In this document: one piece after another, positions 22,092 through 34,049 of the stretch
Position numbering within the stretch: position 1 is the first letter of the stretch
Layout: every line of letters starts with the position of its first letter
Notes under the pieces: model-generated
Databases searched by the model: none
The model's input: the letters and a program-made list of their open reading frames with translations, nothing else
What the model was told of the DNA's origin: nothing
Assembly (NCBI GenBank): GCA_961205875.1
Contig: OY540815.1
Span: 1,426,001-1,490,000, forward strand
Source of the DNA: Sialis fuliginosa
Taxonomy: Eukaryota > Arthropoda > Insecta > Megaloptera > Sialidae
Direction of reading: 5' to 3'
DNA length: 64,000 nucleotides
Translations under genes and position numbers: made by a program

Positions 22092-23311
22092 TATATTAAT
22101 TTAGTTGGATTTAGCTTGACAATCCATCTCTTTCTGTCAAGAGTTGGTTTCTAATAGGATTATGGTTTTCATCATAGACATAGAAAATGGACAGTGCATT
22201 CTATATTAACACAACGGTGTTACATCTGTTCAAAAAGTGAGAGAGAAATGCAGTGTAGTTTGGAATATATCTATTTCTTTTTCTAAGAATCTGATTGGTA
22301 GCTTACTACAGTTTAGGGTAGTATTTCTGTCAGATATATTTTTGTATATCTTGTGATTTTTGTTCAATAATTTTTTTATTAGAAAATTAAATAATATAAA
22401 CAATAAACATACTATAATGGTTCATTTTTCATCGAGGACATTAAAAAAAAAAAACATAAATTGATCTGATAGAAATTTGCAAAACTATGAACGGAAATTC
22501 CGGGAAAATAACATTTTAAATAATAAATAATAGTTTTAAATCAATTTCCATGTGGTTGCTACAAAATGATGAGGTGGATTGCTACACTTACAAACAGCAC
22601 ATACAAGATTTACTTAACAAAATTTTAAATATTTTTTTTGATATTAGGTTACATTACGAAGCTACGAAAATGGATGAACAAGATATTAAAATTGGGTCAA
22701 AAATTTCGAAACTTATATTATTTAGAAATCAATAATTGTTTTTTTTTAAATAAAATTTTTTTATAACGTTAATAATTTTTTGTTTTTTAACCTCTTTATA
22801 TACATATAGTATGCATAAATAAAAACAACTTGTTTGTTACATAGTATGCATATAGTATATCTATGAATATTTTTAATGTTCGGGGCCAAGAATGAAATAG
22901 TTACACTCCTGTTTAAAAAAAGGACAAGTATATTCCAAACCTGTATCTATCTCTTTCTTTTGACACGGCTCTGTTTTCGAGTCAGATGCGTGGTCCATTA
23001 TCTATGTCTATGGTTTTCATGGCCACCCCTGCGAATCGAGTCAACAACCGGTGAAGACGCCGGTAGAGATTCGCAAGGAATGCCGGTGTGCAAGTAGTGA
23101 GTAGTAGCGCGGCTCACGGTCGCACCTACCGCTGGCTGTTTTGTCGCCCGCACTCTCACAGTTATGTCGTCCGCCAACGCCAGATGCTGATGCACACTGG
23201 GGTGTTCTGAACTCACTACATTCTACATTTAGTTAAATCGTTCATTTAAAACGAATAATAAATAATAATCATTTATTTGCGTGGACCATACAATGTGGTG
23301 TACAAAAACAT
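22092..23311. other. Unassigned, includes a GC-rich block
   Basis: Mostly AT-rich. A 61-codon frame at 22550-22735 (MWLLQNDEVDCYTYKQHI...) looks protein-like but I cannot assign it. At 22960-23220 is a clearly GC-richer block with overlapping frames on both strands (73 codons plus, 72 codons minus). It may be a host exon or promoter fragment, but no splice structure is convincing. Confidence 0.3.
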
Positions 23312-24011
23312 CTGTCAAGTAAATGCACAGTGTTTCCTCGTGCTAAATTCATCAAAGATAATTAATCAATGAACAATTTAAATAAAAATCGATGTTCAGA
23401 TAAATTGCTTAGAATTAGTTCACCTGATTATTTTTTTGTATATTTTTAATTTTTTGACAATTTCAATCTAAATCTAAATTTATGCAAACGTCAAAATGAC
23501 ATTTAAAACATCAAAATGACAATCAAAGTAAATATCAATTAGAAAAATAAAACACGATTTTTAAAATAAATTGAGATAAATCTTCGTAAGGGAATATTTT
23601 ACAACAAACGTTGTAGACCCATATTATAGGAAATGTAATGCTTTACAAAAAATATTCTAAAAAATTTTCACGTAACATGTGTCGTTCTTGAGATATCTTG
23701 AAAAAATAAATATTTTGGGATGTTACCCCTCCCCCTTACACACGATTTTGACGATTTGAAAATGGGACCGTCCTCAAGCCAGACCCAACCATCCAACCAA
23801 GTTTCAATAATATTGGTTCAGTGGTTCGTGAGTTATGCGTGTGACAAGGATTCAGGGAGCAGACAGACAGACACGGAACTAAAAGTGTTTGTCTTGACGT
23901 GAAACGGAAACATCAATTTAAAATTTTGAAATCGGAGAACATTTTTTTTGTCTCATTCTAAAACGATGATCACAAAGCTTCTCGTATCTTCGATATTACG
24001 AGGAAGCAAAA
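23312..24011 (+). repeat. R2 repeat, full-length copy
   Basis: Starts AAGTAAATGCACAGTGTTTC and ends TTCTCGTATCTTCGATATTA then CGAGGAAGCAAAA. The opening TTCCTCGTGC and closing GCGAGGAAGC are a short inverted match. Contains a CAGACAGACAGACAC tract near 23866. About 700 bases with no coding capacity; a MITE or SINE-like family of unknown class. Confidence 0.7.
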
Positions 24012-24089
24012 GTCAGAATAAATAATAAGTACTTACATAAAATACATAAATGGACACATAAAATAGCTAATTTATTTCTTTTGTATACT

Positions 24090-24418
24090 GTCAACATTTT
24101 TGGACTCCCCTCCCATAGACTGAAAAGTAAACTCACATTTTTATTCTACTGTCCCCATTGAGTGGAGTCTCATTAGATAGGTCTCCTAAAATGTAACAAA
24201 AAACGTTAAATGACCTTTTGATTTTAATGCTTCAGTCACATATAAATGTCGATATTAGGGCGCCTCCCCCCCTCTAATTTCTAAACTATGTATTAAATCA
24301 GAATTTAACTTTTAATTAGTACTTTCAATGAAAATTATAACGAACACTGTAGCTAGAAGAGTTTATAAAAAAATTGAAATAACTCTTTTCTGTAAATCGT
24401 AATGACTACGGAACCCTA
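24090..24418 (-). repeat. Family F repeat, partial (reverse)
   Basis: Ends GACTACGGAACCCTATC, the complement of the family start, and contains the complement of AAAATGTAACAAAAAACG and AGGTCTCCTAAAA motifs found in the other F copies. Confidence 0.65.
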
Positions 24419-24437
24419 TCATGTGCGTGCCCAACAA

Positions 24438-25031
24438 CAGTGCCGGATTAACTATGTAGCAGGAGTAGCAAATGCTACGGGCCCCGCGTCTTTACGGAAA
24501 ATATATTTTATTGGATTTTCCATCTACAGTCTAATGACTGGTATGGGGTGTCCAAATCTACAGTAATTAATAATTTAATTCGAGGGTTTCCAATCTCGAT
24601 TTGATTTAATCAAAAAATCGATTTTTAAAGCTCTGATCTTTGATTTTTTAAATCGATTTTTCTAAATTTTCCCACATTAAACGCCCCGTTTAATTTGTTA
24701 ATAAAATAAAGCCTATTCACCTCCTTTTTTGGTTATCTAAAGCTTTCAAGGGTTAAAATGTCTAATAAATTGAATCAATTGACTTTTTTTTGTCATTGTC
24801 AAGTCTATAAGAGGTGATAATTGTCCAATTTAGGAAAAAAAATAGAGCCCATTAAAAAATTTACAGGGTGTGACACTCGTCTATTGTACAAAAAAGAATC
24901 CTATTGACATTTATTCAGGGGGTCACTATTGAATTCCGCTCTGGGAGTCACCCTCTCCCCTATCGACGCAAGTGCCAATGGCCTCTTTATAAATTTTGCT
25001 ACAGGCCCCGCGCTGACTTAATCCGGCACTG
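24438..25031. mobile_element. hAT-type MITE
   Basis: Ends CAGTGCCGGATTAACT and the complement of CAGTGCCGGATTAAGT. Flanks CCCAACAA and CCCAAAAC match at six of eight positions, an aged 8-base duplication. A truncated relative lies at 39585-39927. Confidence 0.75.
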
Positions 25032-25039
25032 CCCAAAAC

Positions 25040-25589
25040 GCACTTGGCCGTTTTATTTTTAGGTATAATTGAATGTAAATTTACAAGTGATTCTGAGGGT
25101 TCCGGTTTTCGGAACTCCAGTCCAGCCTGAAAAGTTAGCTGTTATTCAAATGGTTTGTTTGACGTTTTCACAAAAGCGCTATCTTTTACAAGCGCCTATT
25201 ATTTGGTTAGATCGGAACACATGCAGGAATATGCGAATTCCAAACAGGCGTCAGTCCATCTGTGATTTACTCAGATTCCAAATGCCTAACGGATTCTAAA
25301 TAACAATGCAGCATAGCATCACGATTTATTACAAGGGGTTACGTATCCCTACAAAATTGTTCTATAGATAAAATTACTTGCATATGTTGGTATGATTCAT
25401 TTATTTCACAAATAAAATGAAAGTATGATATTTTTATATAGGCACAGAATCATCGGTATTCAAAAAATGTACTTATTGGAATCTATAAGTATTTACGTAT
25501 TTTTAATCTAAAAATATTTGACATACCTATTCTTAGTTGGAATTTATGAGTACAATATTAGTTTTAATTTTAATTTTAATGAACCTACT
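25040..25589. other. Unassigned
   Basis: A 76-codon plus-strand frame at 25069-25299 is less AT-rich than its surroundings but matches nothing I know. Otherwise AT-rich with no repeat ends. Confidence 0.3.
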
Positions 25590-26430
25590 TATAAAAGAAA
25601 AATGCCATGAGAGTTACTAGTATACTGACAGTGAACAATGTAGATTCTTTTTTTATTATAAAATTATTTCTGGCTAACTAATAAAAGATTAATTAAAATT
25701 AATAGGATATAAATTTTAGATAATAATATTTTCTACAAAATGTATTAAATGATTTTTTTAAACGTAATTACTAAAATAAGGGAAAAAAATAGTTTAAATT
25801 GTCGAGTCTGTTATTATCTATAATTTATATCCCATACATTTTTTCGATCATTTATGATTTAGCCAGAAATATTTTTTTTAAATAATTAATTAGAATCACC
25901 CTCACTGTTCATTCTTAGTATTACGTATAAGAAAGTCCCATGACAATCATGGCAGATTTTTGTTCTCTGTTATGAACCATTTGAATTATAATAAAAATTA
26001 TTTTTTTCAAAAATTACTTTTTTTCGAAAAAATGAATATAACATAAGTAGATATTGATATTTCTACAATTTTTCACTTCACCATTTTTCTCTAATTCCCA
26101 CTGTTTCAAAGTAATTCGAAAAATTCAAAAATCGACGTATGTAAACATCCGTATCCGGTTTAAAGATCGTTTTCAAAAATAGGACATTTTCTTCCCAGAC
26201 AAAAATTAATTTTAAATATAAAATTTCACCCTTCTACGATTTGTCGTATATGAGTAACAGCGTTTACAAACCGACAGACACACAGACATCATGGCGAAAA
26301 TAGATTCAGGGAAGGTTAAAATGGATAATTCCATCAAAATCTGGATTTCTAAAAAAATCGACTTAACATAACAATACTTACTTATACTGTATGTATATTT
26401 AATATAAATACAGAATAAGAAAGTAAAAAT
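25590..26430 (+). repeat. Family A repeat (forward)
   Basis: Runs from AAAATGCCATGAGAGTTAC to the terminal AGAATAAGAAAGTAAAAATA, with the CATGACAATCATGGCAGA module and CATCATGGCGAAAATAG near the end. Confidence 0.7.
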
Positions 26431-26871
26431 AATGGCATTTGTATTTATTCAGAATCTAGTTAATAAATAAGTTAGTTTACATAAAAGCCATTTTTTAATA
26501 TTATTCAGTAGATGCTATACGCTTGATATGAGAACCGTAATCATAACAAAAGTTTTACGACGCTGGATCATATTTGGATATTTACATATTTTCTATAAAA
26601 TGCCTATTTGAGAATAAATGATACCTGTATTTACATACGTAGGGTCCACTATCACTGCCACAGTAATAATCACATTTTGTTTTATGCACGTTCAGCTATT
26701 TTCTTAAAATGGATACCTGTAACATACATACATAATGGCGGGAATGCGTCATTTTATAAATTCTATTCAAACCAATTTTGTTTGGATTTTATGTTTATTA
26801 AATAAAAGGAAATGTTCGAGAAATATTAAATGTATCTATAGAATATAATAATTTATTATGTAAATAAATTC
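26431..26871. other. Unassigned AT-rich sequence
   Basis: No gene or repeat end recognised; the 65-codon frame at 26608-26805 has no family resemblance. Confidence 0.35.
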
Positions 26872-27674
26872 CAGGGCTTCGATTAATTAAAAAAAAAAAT
26901 ATTTGTATTAAAAAAAATTTTCTACCATAATTAAGAATATTTTATGGTACTTGTATGATAGTCCGAACGATAATAGGCATGATACCAGTAACAAAGTATC
27001 ACTGAAATTATGATTTTAAATAATGAAATAGGTTAAAAAGATTCTAATAAATGTATTTATTTTTATAATAAAAGCGAGATTAATATGATTTTTGTTAAAA
27101 TAAAAACACAAAATACAGCAATCCGCCATGTTTGATAAAACACCAGTCAGAGTGGATGACGTCACGGCTACGTAAACGTCATTTTTGTTTCATTAATATC
27201 TGCACTGTTTATAAATTATTTTGTGGTTTTAAATTATCAATTTGCTCAGTTTTGTGTTACCAAAAGTAAAACCGAGAAACATTAGCGATGGAACAAGGAT
27301 TTATTATAGTTGACAAGGAGTGTTTACATAGACGTGACGTCAAAAATGCGCCATGACACCTGCGAGCGTTTTGGCGTCAAATTCAAAATTAGTTTTAAAA
27401 GGGTTAATTCTTGTGATTAAACCTTTATTTTCTGCAGAAATAAGCATTTTTTTGGAAATAAGAGACAGTAAGATCATCATAAAATAGTTTTTAAAAATTA
27501 GGCATCATGCCTATTGAAGTGGGAAATAAGATCATGTTAACGCGCGTATATTAACATGTACTGAACCGAAAAAAACGATATTTTTATTTCGGTTCTGTTC
27601 CGGTTTTCGTTCCGGCAAAAAATAACGGGTTTTCCGGTTTTCGGTTTTCGCTTCAGTTCCGGTTCGAAGCCCTG
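26872..27674. mobile_element. hAT-like element with TIR CAGGGCTTCGA, interrupted
   Basis: Left end CAGGGCTTCGATTAATT, right end GGTTCGAAGCCCTG. Near the right end (27560-27665) is a low-complexity run of TTCCGGTTTTCGG-type units. The flanks do not match as a clean 8-base duplication. The same terminus reappears at the window's edge (63988). Confidence 0.6.
26972..27515. mobile_element. MITE with TIR AATAGGCATGATRCC, nested
   Basis: Opens AATAGGCATGATACC and closes GGCATCATGCCTATT. The interior contains CCGCCATGTTTGATAAA and GTGGATGACGTCACGGCTAC. A second copy, truncated and reversed, is at 35783-36054. Target duplication not identified. Confidence 0.65.
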
Positions 27675-27768
27675 ATATTCAATTGAAACTAGAAAATATT
27701 CAGTGAAACTTCGTTATAACGCTCTTGAGTGGACCGAATCAAAAACACGTTATAAACGGGATAACGGA

Positions 27769-28391
27769 TTAGAGCTGGGCGTGTGAGTAATTTTTACTCA
27801 CGATCACGCACGCTTACGAGAGAAATTTTTTAGTCACGTCCGCTCACTCACGGTTACAAAAAGAAGTATTCACGATCACGTACAATCACGAATTATATTT
27901 TTTTACTCACGCCTGATCACGCACGGTGACACGATTTAATGTAATTGTTGTAAATTATATTTTGAAATATGTTTTACGTGCATTATATTATGTGTATATT
28001 TATATTCATATTATTTCTTCTAAACTGCATTTCTATTACAATTAATAGCAAACAAAAGAATATAAGAAAATAAAACTACAATACATTTTTAAGTATATAA
28101 AAAAGTATATCCGATAGAGTTGGCAGTACTAACCATGTGAAAGTGCTTCTAAAAATGACATTTATTTTTTATACTGTATTTTTAATGTCAAAATCCGTTT
28201 TACAACATTATTAGTTCAGATATTAAAAAAAGGTCAAATAAGTTTATAAAAAAAAATATCTTCAAAATATACTCACGGATTCACGCACGAGAAAAAGTAT
28301 TCACACACGGTTGTTTTAATTTGATTCACGATCACGCGCGCTCACGATTCAAATCGTTCTCGAAAAATTCACGACCCGTGCCCAGCTTTAA
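27769..28391. mobile_element. MITE with subterminal TCACG(A/C)TCACGCACG repeats
   Basis: The ends TTAGAGCTGGGC and GCCCAGCTTTAA are inverted. Multiple copies of ACTCACGATCACGCACG-like motifs occur in both subterminal zones with an AT-rich centre. A fragment of the same family is at 18720-18820. The target duplication is unclear. Confidence 0.65.
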
Positions 28392-28734
28392 GCGTAATAG
28401 GCGGGAAATAAATTGGAAAATAAATATTTTTCCTAAAAATATGTTTAAATTTTTATGTAGATTATGTAACATACATAAAACATTTTTTCTCGAATTCGAC
28501 GATTTTTAAAAATAGAACGGAGAGAATTCCAAGAGTTTTCGCTAAATCATTTCATTTCAACGCTTTATTTTCGTCCCATTTACGTAAAATTACTATTTCT
28601 TCCGTCTAAAGAGAGTTTGGAATGATGCACAACAAATATTGCGAAGTTGATTTGAAGAATTTTGACAACAGGTTTTCGTTGTCAACACAAAAGATGTTTA
28701 CAAACTTTTGCGTGTTATTAACGAGAATATTTGT

Positions 28735-29040
28735 CAGGGCCGTAATTAAAGGCTCGGGGACCTCGGGGTAAGAGGTGTCCGAGGGGCTCCCAGAATATGC
28801 AAAAATAAAAATTAGGTCGCCAATTTTTTTCTCACTTCTTTCTAATTTTAATGAATAATAAGTGTAAAATTCAAGTTGACAAAAAGGTAATTATAATTAA
28901 AATTTGTAATAAGTGTAACATTTTCAAGTTGGAACCAAATAAAAAAATGTTTTACTCTGCTGCGGGGCCCCCTACCCTCGGGAGCCCCGGGGCACTGAAA
29001 TTTGTACATTGTCGGGGTCGGGACCATGGCCAAAGCCCGT
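28735..29040. repeat. GC-ended hAT-like fragment
   Basis: Begins CAGGGCCGTAATTAAAGGC and has GC-rich blocks (CTCGGGGACCTCGGGG; CCCTCGGGAGCCCCGGGG) at both ends with an AT-rich middle. The right end, near GCCAAAGCCCGTAAT, pairs only loosely with the left. The overlapping antisense frames are not genes. Confidence 0.45.
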
Positions 29041-29087
29041 AATACACGAAATAGCACTATAGGGAGCGTTATATCGAAGTTTTACTG

Positions 29088-29594
29088 TACTTATAAGATT
29101 TTATAATAATGTAATTAAATTACCTCATTAGTCAGAAACTGTATTTTTGTATATATGCAAATAAATTGTTAATAAAAAAACTCTGCATAGGAAATACAAA
29201 AAACTCTATGTAAGTTATTAGTTAATTAAAATATTAATTAATTATATAAGTGAGTCTGTTCATATTTACTTAAAATATAAGACTTAGTTGGTGGTAATGA
29301 TTAAAGAACTTGAGAATACATTTCAATAATTCAAATAGTGCTTTAATTATCTTGTCAGAGGGTGGTCAATAAATTTAATCACAAATCAAAAATTGAACAT
29401 AAATTTTATAATTGTAAAAATAATAAATTATCAGCTACTCTACAAATAATATAATTGTATTTTAGTTTTTGAGTAGAACTGAGGTCTTTTTAATTATAAA
29501 TCATATATTTGTACAATATTCCCACAATTAGATCTTCATTTTGAGATACTTAATACACTATAAAAGAATTCTTACTGTAAAAAATTGTTTACAG
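29088..29594. other. Unassigned AT-rich sequence
   Basis: Very AT-rich; no gene or repeat end seen. Confidence 0.4.
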
Positions 29595-29898
29595 TTTAAT
29601 TTATATAAAAGGGAGTTGATATTTGTATCTTTTACCGTTAATCTCGAAAACTACTGGACCGATTTTAGCGCGGTTTTCAACAATAGATAAATCATTTTTC
29701 AAAGCAGGTTCTGGCTATTTTTTTTTAAATATTGCTAATTCTCAAAACAACTAAATTGCGTTATAATGAAAAAAAAAACGTTACAATATGATTTCAATGC
29801 TACCATTTGCCTTATAATATAATTCAACTATATTTTTCAAAAATCTTAAACGATTATTATTCCGTAGTCCACGCGAGCGAAACCGCGGGCACAGCTAG
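29595..29898 (+). mobile_element. Helitron-like 3' end
   Basis: Finishes with GTCCACGCGAGCGAAACCGC and then GGGCACAGCTAG before a T, the CTAG/T ending with an upstream GC hairpin expected for a Helitron. The text ATCTCGAAAACTACTGGACC upstream is typical of such insect repeats. The 5' boundary is uncertain. Confidence 0.55.
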
Positions 29899-30451
29899 TA
29901 TAAATATAATGAGCAAAAGTAATAAATCTCAAAAACGATATTTAAAAACCAATCTAATATAAAATATGTTATTGATTGTTTCAAAACAAGGGCAATATCA
30001 CAGCTCTGTGTACTCAAAGAACATTTCCGTCACATATATGTCTCCGTACTTCCGGTTATACAGTCAAAGAAAGACCTTTATGAAAATCAATCAAACTTTT
30101 CTCACGATATCAAATCTGCTTTGATCTTTAAAATAGGGGAAATAATTTTCCTTGCGAAGGAAAAATATAAATATCTGTTTTAGGTTTTCATACATTTTTG
30201 TGCCCAAGAGAATTGTGATTTGTTGGAAAAATTGTGTTAAAATAAAATGAAAAAGGTAGAATCCTGAAGTAAATATTTGTAAAGATCACACATTGATACT
30301 AACAATAAGAAGTATTTTTATTACACATTTTTTTTATACTTACCCATGTATAAATTTAACGATCAGAGATGTTTGTAGATCTTTGTGGATCTTTTCAATT
30401 TCTCACAGATCAAAAAATCAGTAAAAAAATATTAGTCCTCAGTACCACGAC
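29899..30451. other. Unassigned; start of a family A-like fragment
   Basis: No gene. From about 30358 the text GATCTTTGTGGATCTTT...CACAGATC resembles the sequence just upstream of the family A copy at 12862. Confidence 0.35.
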
Positions 30452-30977
30452 CCTTTTGTAAATTTATTACCATAGTTCTGAAACTTTCTTTTTGACGAGT
30501 CTAACAATTTTTTTATTTGCGAAAATTCTTAAAAATGGGGAATTTTCGAACGTGCAGCCGCGGAATCATCGGAGCGGCAGAATGGAAAAATGGCCCGAGA
30601 TATTTGTCGTCCATGTAAATATAATTATTTAATAATTCTACAAATTTCAGGTAGCTGGTAATAAACTATAATAACCTCCTTAAACAATTGAACAACCGCG
30701 TAAGTCTACGTTATTTTGACATGCTGGAGGTGGCAGATTAGGTGATACCCCACTATTTTTGTCCGACAATTTTTTTTTTCGATTTTCTCACCATATTATC
30801 TTAGTTACAATCCATTGGTCATTTTGTGCGACAAATATCGGTCCGAAGATTCCGCGGCTGCACGCTCGAGAATGCCCTATTTTTCAGAATTTTCGCAAAT
30901 AAAAAAGTATTAGTTAGACTCGTCAAAAAGAAGCCACTCACGAAGTTTCAGAAGTATGATAATAAATTTTCAAAAGG
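30452..30977. mobile_element. Foldback element with ~170-bp arms
   Basis: CCTTTTGTAAATTTATTACC at the left pairs with the right end GATAATAAATTTTCAAAAGG, and the arms share AGCCGCGGAATC and its complement, CGACAAATAT and others. The unpaired centre is about 30615-30815. Confidence 0.7.
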
Positions 30978-30984
30978 TACTGTT

Positions 30985-31222
30985 TAGATTTAGATTGAAA
31001 TTGTCAAAAAATTAAAAATATATGAAAAAATATTCAGGTGCGTTTTAAGAAAAATTTTGAACTAATATTTTTTAGTAAAATCGTATAAAAATTAAATGGT
31101 TAACCAATTCCAGGCAATTTATATAAACACTCGATTTTTATTTAAATTGTTGAATAATTAACTACCTTAGGTGAATATAGCACGAGGAAGCACTGTGGAT
31201 TTACTTGGCAGATGTTTTTTTG
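30985..31222 (-). repeat. R2 repeat, partial (reverse)
   Basis: Complement of the R2 left half, ending GTGGATTTACTTGGCAGATG, directly abutting the foldback. Confidence 0.7.
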
Positions 31223-31497
31223 TTGGAACTCATTGAAATGAATAATGTTTAATCATAAAGGTTGTTCATAACGGTGACACACAATATTTACATCTACTCA
31301 TTCATAGATTTTCCCGTGAGCGCATTATATAATTATACAGGAACGACGGATGGGATTTAATCAACTTTTCATAAATAAATTAATTCAATAAATACATAAC
31401 TGCGACTAGCATTTCTAGTTCGCTGCTAATACTTTATTATTTTATACCACATGTCCTGCAAAGTTAAGCTGTATTTTTATTCTATTAAAAAAAATCT
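31223..31497. other. Unassigned spacer
   Basis: No recognisable feature. Confidence 0.35.
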
Positions 31498-31883
31498 AAC
31501 AAGTAAATGCACAGTGCTTCCTCGTGCTTAATTCACCAAATATAGTTAATTATTAAACAATTTTAATAACCACCGATAAAGTATTCAGATGAACTTCCTG
31601 CCATTGATTAACCATTTAATTTTTATACAATATTATTAAAAAAATACATATTAATTCGTAATTTTTCTTAATACGCGCTTTATTATTTTTTCATATATTT
31701 TTAATTTTTTTAACAATTTTAATATAAGTTTTTTTGATATGTAAATAGCGGTTTAAAAAAACAAAAGCCGATTTTCAAGTGAAATTGAGATAATATAATA
31801 TAAATATAATATAATATAATATAAGGGAATATTTTACAACAAACACATATATTGTAGTAATAGTATATTATACCACGAGTCAA

Positions 31884-31977
31884 TATAATGATAGCTATTA
31901 TAACCGAGGATAATTCCCTAACCGAGTCGCTAGCGGCGAGGGAGAAAAAAAATTCCAAGGTTATAATAGCCATTATT
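31884..31977. repeat. Imperfect hairpin
   Basis: AATGATAGCTATTATAACC is mirrored by GGTTATAATAGCCATTATT, with the centre CGCTAGCGGCGAG. The same TATAATAGCCATTATT text recurs in the hairpin at 32423. Confidence 0.6.
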
Positions 31978-32422
31978 GCGAGTACTATACTGTACTTTAT
32001 CTACGACTATTTGAATTACTTTCATAAAACACAACTAAATACAAGGAATGCAAGCTTCAACAAAACGTCATGTAGATATGGATATGAATAATGATAAAAA
32101 AAAGGAAACACTTACACATCAACATTTTACTTTTAAAATACTGTACACCCTCGCGAAGAGGTCTTATAGTATTTTTCACTACTTCGTAGATGTCTATAAT
32201 GAAATCATAGTAGAATTTTTTTAAAGAATAAAAAATTACAATGAACTCGCTCTGTTTATCACACACTGTGAAAGTATATGTCAAACGTTAGTTCCGCAAA
32301 CAGCCACTAGGGAAATTATCTTGTACCAATATTAAATTCTATCGCATTTTTCGGATGTAATCACCTATATGTTGCACTCATTTTAATAGACTTTAGAAGT
32401 TTGTGTATTTTTAATTTGAAAA

Positions 32423-32497
32423 ATTGTGATTGGTGCGCAAGAGGGAATAATGGCTATTATACCCTCTTGTGCACCAATCACAATTTCTCAAATGATT
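32423..32497. repeat. Near-perfect hairpin, ~33-bp arms
   Basis: AAATTGTGATTGGTGCGCAA pairs with TTGTGCACCAATCACAATTT, around AATGGCTATTATA. Confidence 0.7.
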
Positions 32498-32524
32498 CAT
32501 TATTCCCTCTGGGATTAATATATA

Positions 32525-33073
32525 CAGTCGGGTCTCGTTTATTGTAACGCTCGTTTATTTTCAACGCTCGTTTATCGTAAATGCCGACATTCGTTTATTG
32601 TAAATTTTTTCTCCTCCTTCACCTCCCACCATTCTCTAAATACATAGTCTCTATAGCTCCTTGACCAATCAGCGTTGGCGCGGGATTTCAAGTCACCACG
32701 AAGATGTATTTAAATGTTTAACATCACTGAACGTATTGCCAACTTAAGAATAGTAAAAATGACACTTCCCGAATAGACAAAATTGTCTGTGATAGCTTTT
32801 TCATGATTTTGCAATGTCAAATTTGTACTTCTTTGATTGTATATGTTGTTAAAATATCAAAAAATACGAAGACAAGAATAAATAAAGGATTTCTTGTATT
32901 TGATATTCTATTATACATTTATAACATTTGAATACATCTTCGTGGTGATGTCAATTCCCGCGCCAACGCTGATTGGTCAAGGATCTACACATAACTTGGT
33001 GTGAGCCCCTCTCGACTTAACATAAACGCGAGTCATATGATTCAGAAGGTTTAAAATAAATGAGTCCCGACTG
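32525..33073. mobile_element. pogo-like MITE with TA duplication
   Basis: Ends CAGTCGGGTCTCGTTTATTG and the complement of CAGTCGGGACTCATTTATTT, flanked by TA at 32523 and 33074. Inner arms share TGACCAATCAGCGTTGGCGC and its complement. Confidence 0.8.
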
Positions 33074-33502
33074 TAGTATTATATAGTAAAAACTACGTAT
33101 GTAATACATACATGTATTATATATGTATAATTCGTGGACAAACTATATTATAGATAATTGAATGCTCTACAAAAAAGATGTTATAACATTTTCATGTAAT
33201 ATGTGTCGCTCTTGAGTTATCTTAAAAAATAACTGTTTTTGAATGTCACCCCTCCCCCTTACACACGATTTTAATGATTTTCAAATGGAACCGTCCTCAA
33301 GCCAGACCCAACCAAGTTTTATTAATATCGGTTCAGTGGTTCATGAGTTATGCAGACAAACACACAGACACGGAACGAAAAGTGTTTATCTTGACTAGAA
33401 ACAGAAAGATCGAGTCAAAATTTTGAAATCGGAGAACAATTTTTTTTTCATTTTAAAACGATCACAAAGCTTCTCGTATCTTCGATATTGCGAGGAAGCA
33501 AA

Positions 33503-34049
33503 AGAAATTCCATGTCTGTTTATTTTATATATTACCTATATGCTACATGTCGTAGCTATATTTGATCTTACAATAAAGGAGAGTTAATTTTATTTCTTGA
33601 AGACAGATTTTTATCTTTTTAAAGGTGTATTACCTATATAATATGTATAATCTAAAAAAGAAAATAAATCTCTCTTTTTAAAGAAATGTTCTCAGGAAAA
33701 TTATATTTCTTTCGATACATACATAAATGTACCCGTGCAATAAAAATAGGTATAGAAATCATGAAAAAAATCTATCTCGAGATTCCCTGAATCACGTGTC
33801 ATCATTATATTATTGACGTATGTGTATCTGTCCATCGGTCTGTCTGTGCACGTTCGACAACAAAACGGTGAAACGTATTACTTCAAGATCGCTTGACTTG
33901 AAAAATATAGAGTTGTGTTACAAATTTTTTTTTTCACAGGAAACTGCTTTTAGGGAGTGAAAATTGATTAGTTCGCGTAAATCGTTATCTTACATAGAAA
34001 ACATTTTGATTGTAAGTAGGATTTCATCGTTTTTAAATAATATAAGCAT
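33503..34049. other. Unassigned
   Basis: No gene. The segment around 33800-33900 (CTGTCCATCGGTCTGTCTGT) looks like part of another dispersed repeat. Confidence 0.35.

Larger units (their letters stand above)
27701..29087. mobile_element. pogo/Tigger-like non-autonomous element, interrupted twice
   Basis: Inverted ends CAGTGAAACTTCGTTATAAC and the complement of CAGTAAAACTTCGATATAAC are typical of pogo-group elements. The right flank has TA; the left flank has decayed to TT. Inside are a MITE at 27769-28391 and a GC-rich hAT-like fragment at 28735-29040. Confidence 0.65.
31498..33502 (+). repeat. R2 repeat split by a 1.3-kb insertion
   Basis: The left half (31498-31850) starts AACAAGTAAATGCACAGTGC. 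The right half (about 33147-33502) ends CTTCGATATTGCGAGGAAGC. The intervening part holds two hairpins and a pogo-like MITE, with weakly inverted outer edges (ATACCACGAGT near 31872, ATTCGTGGA near 33130). Confidence 0.65.
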
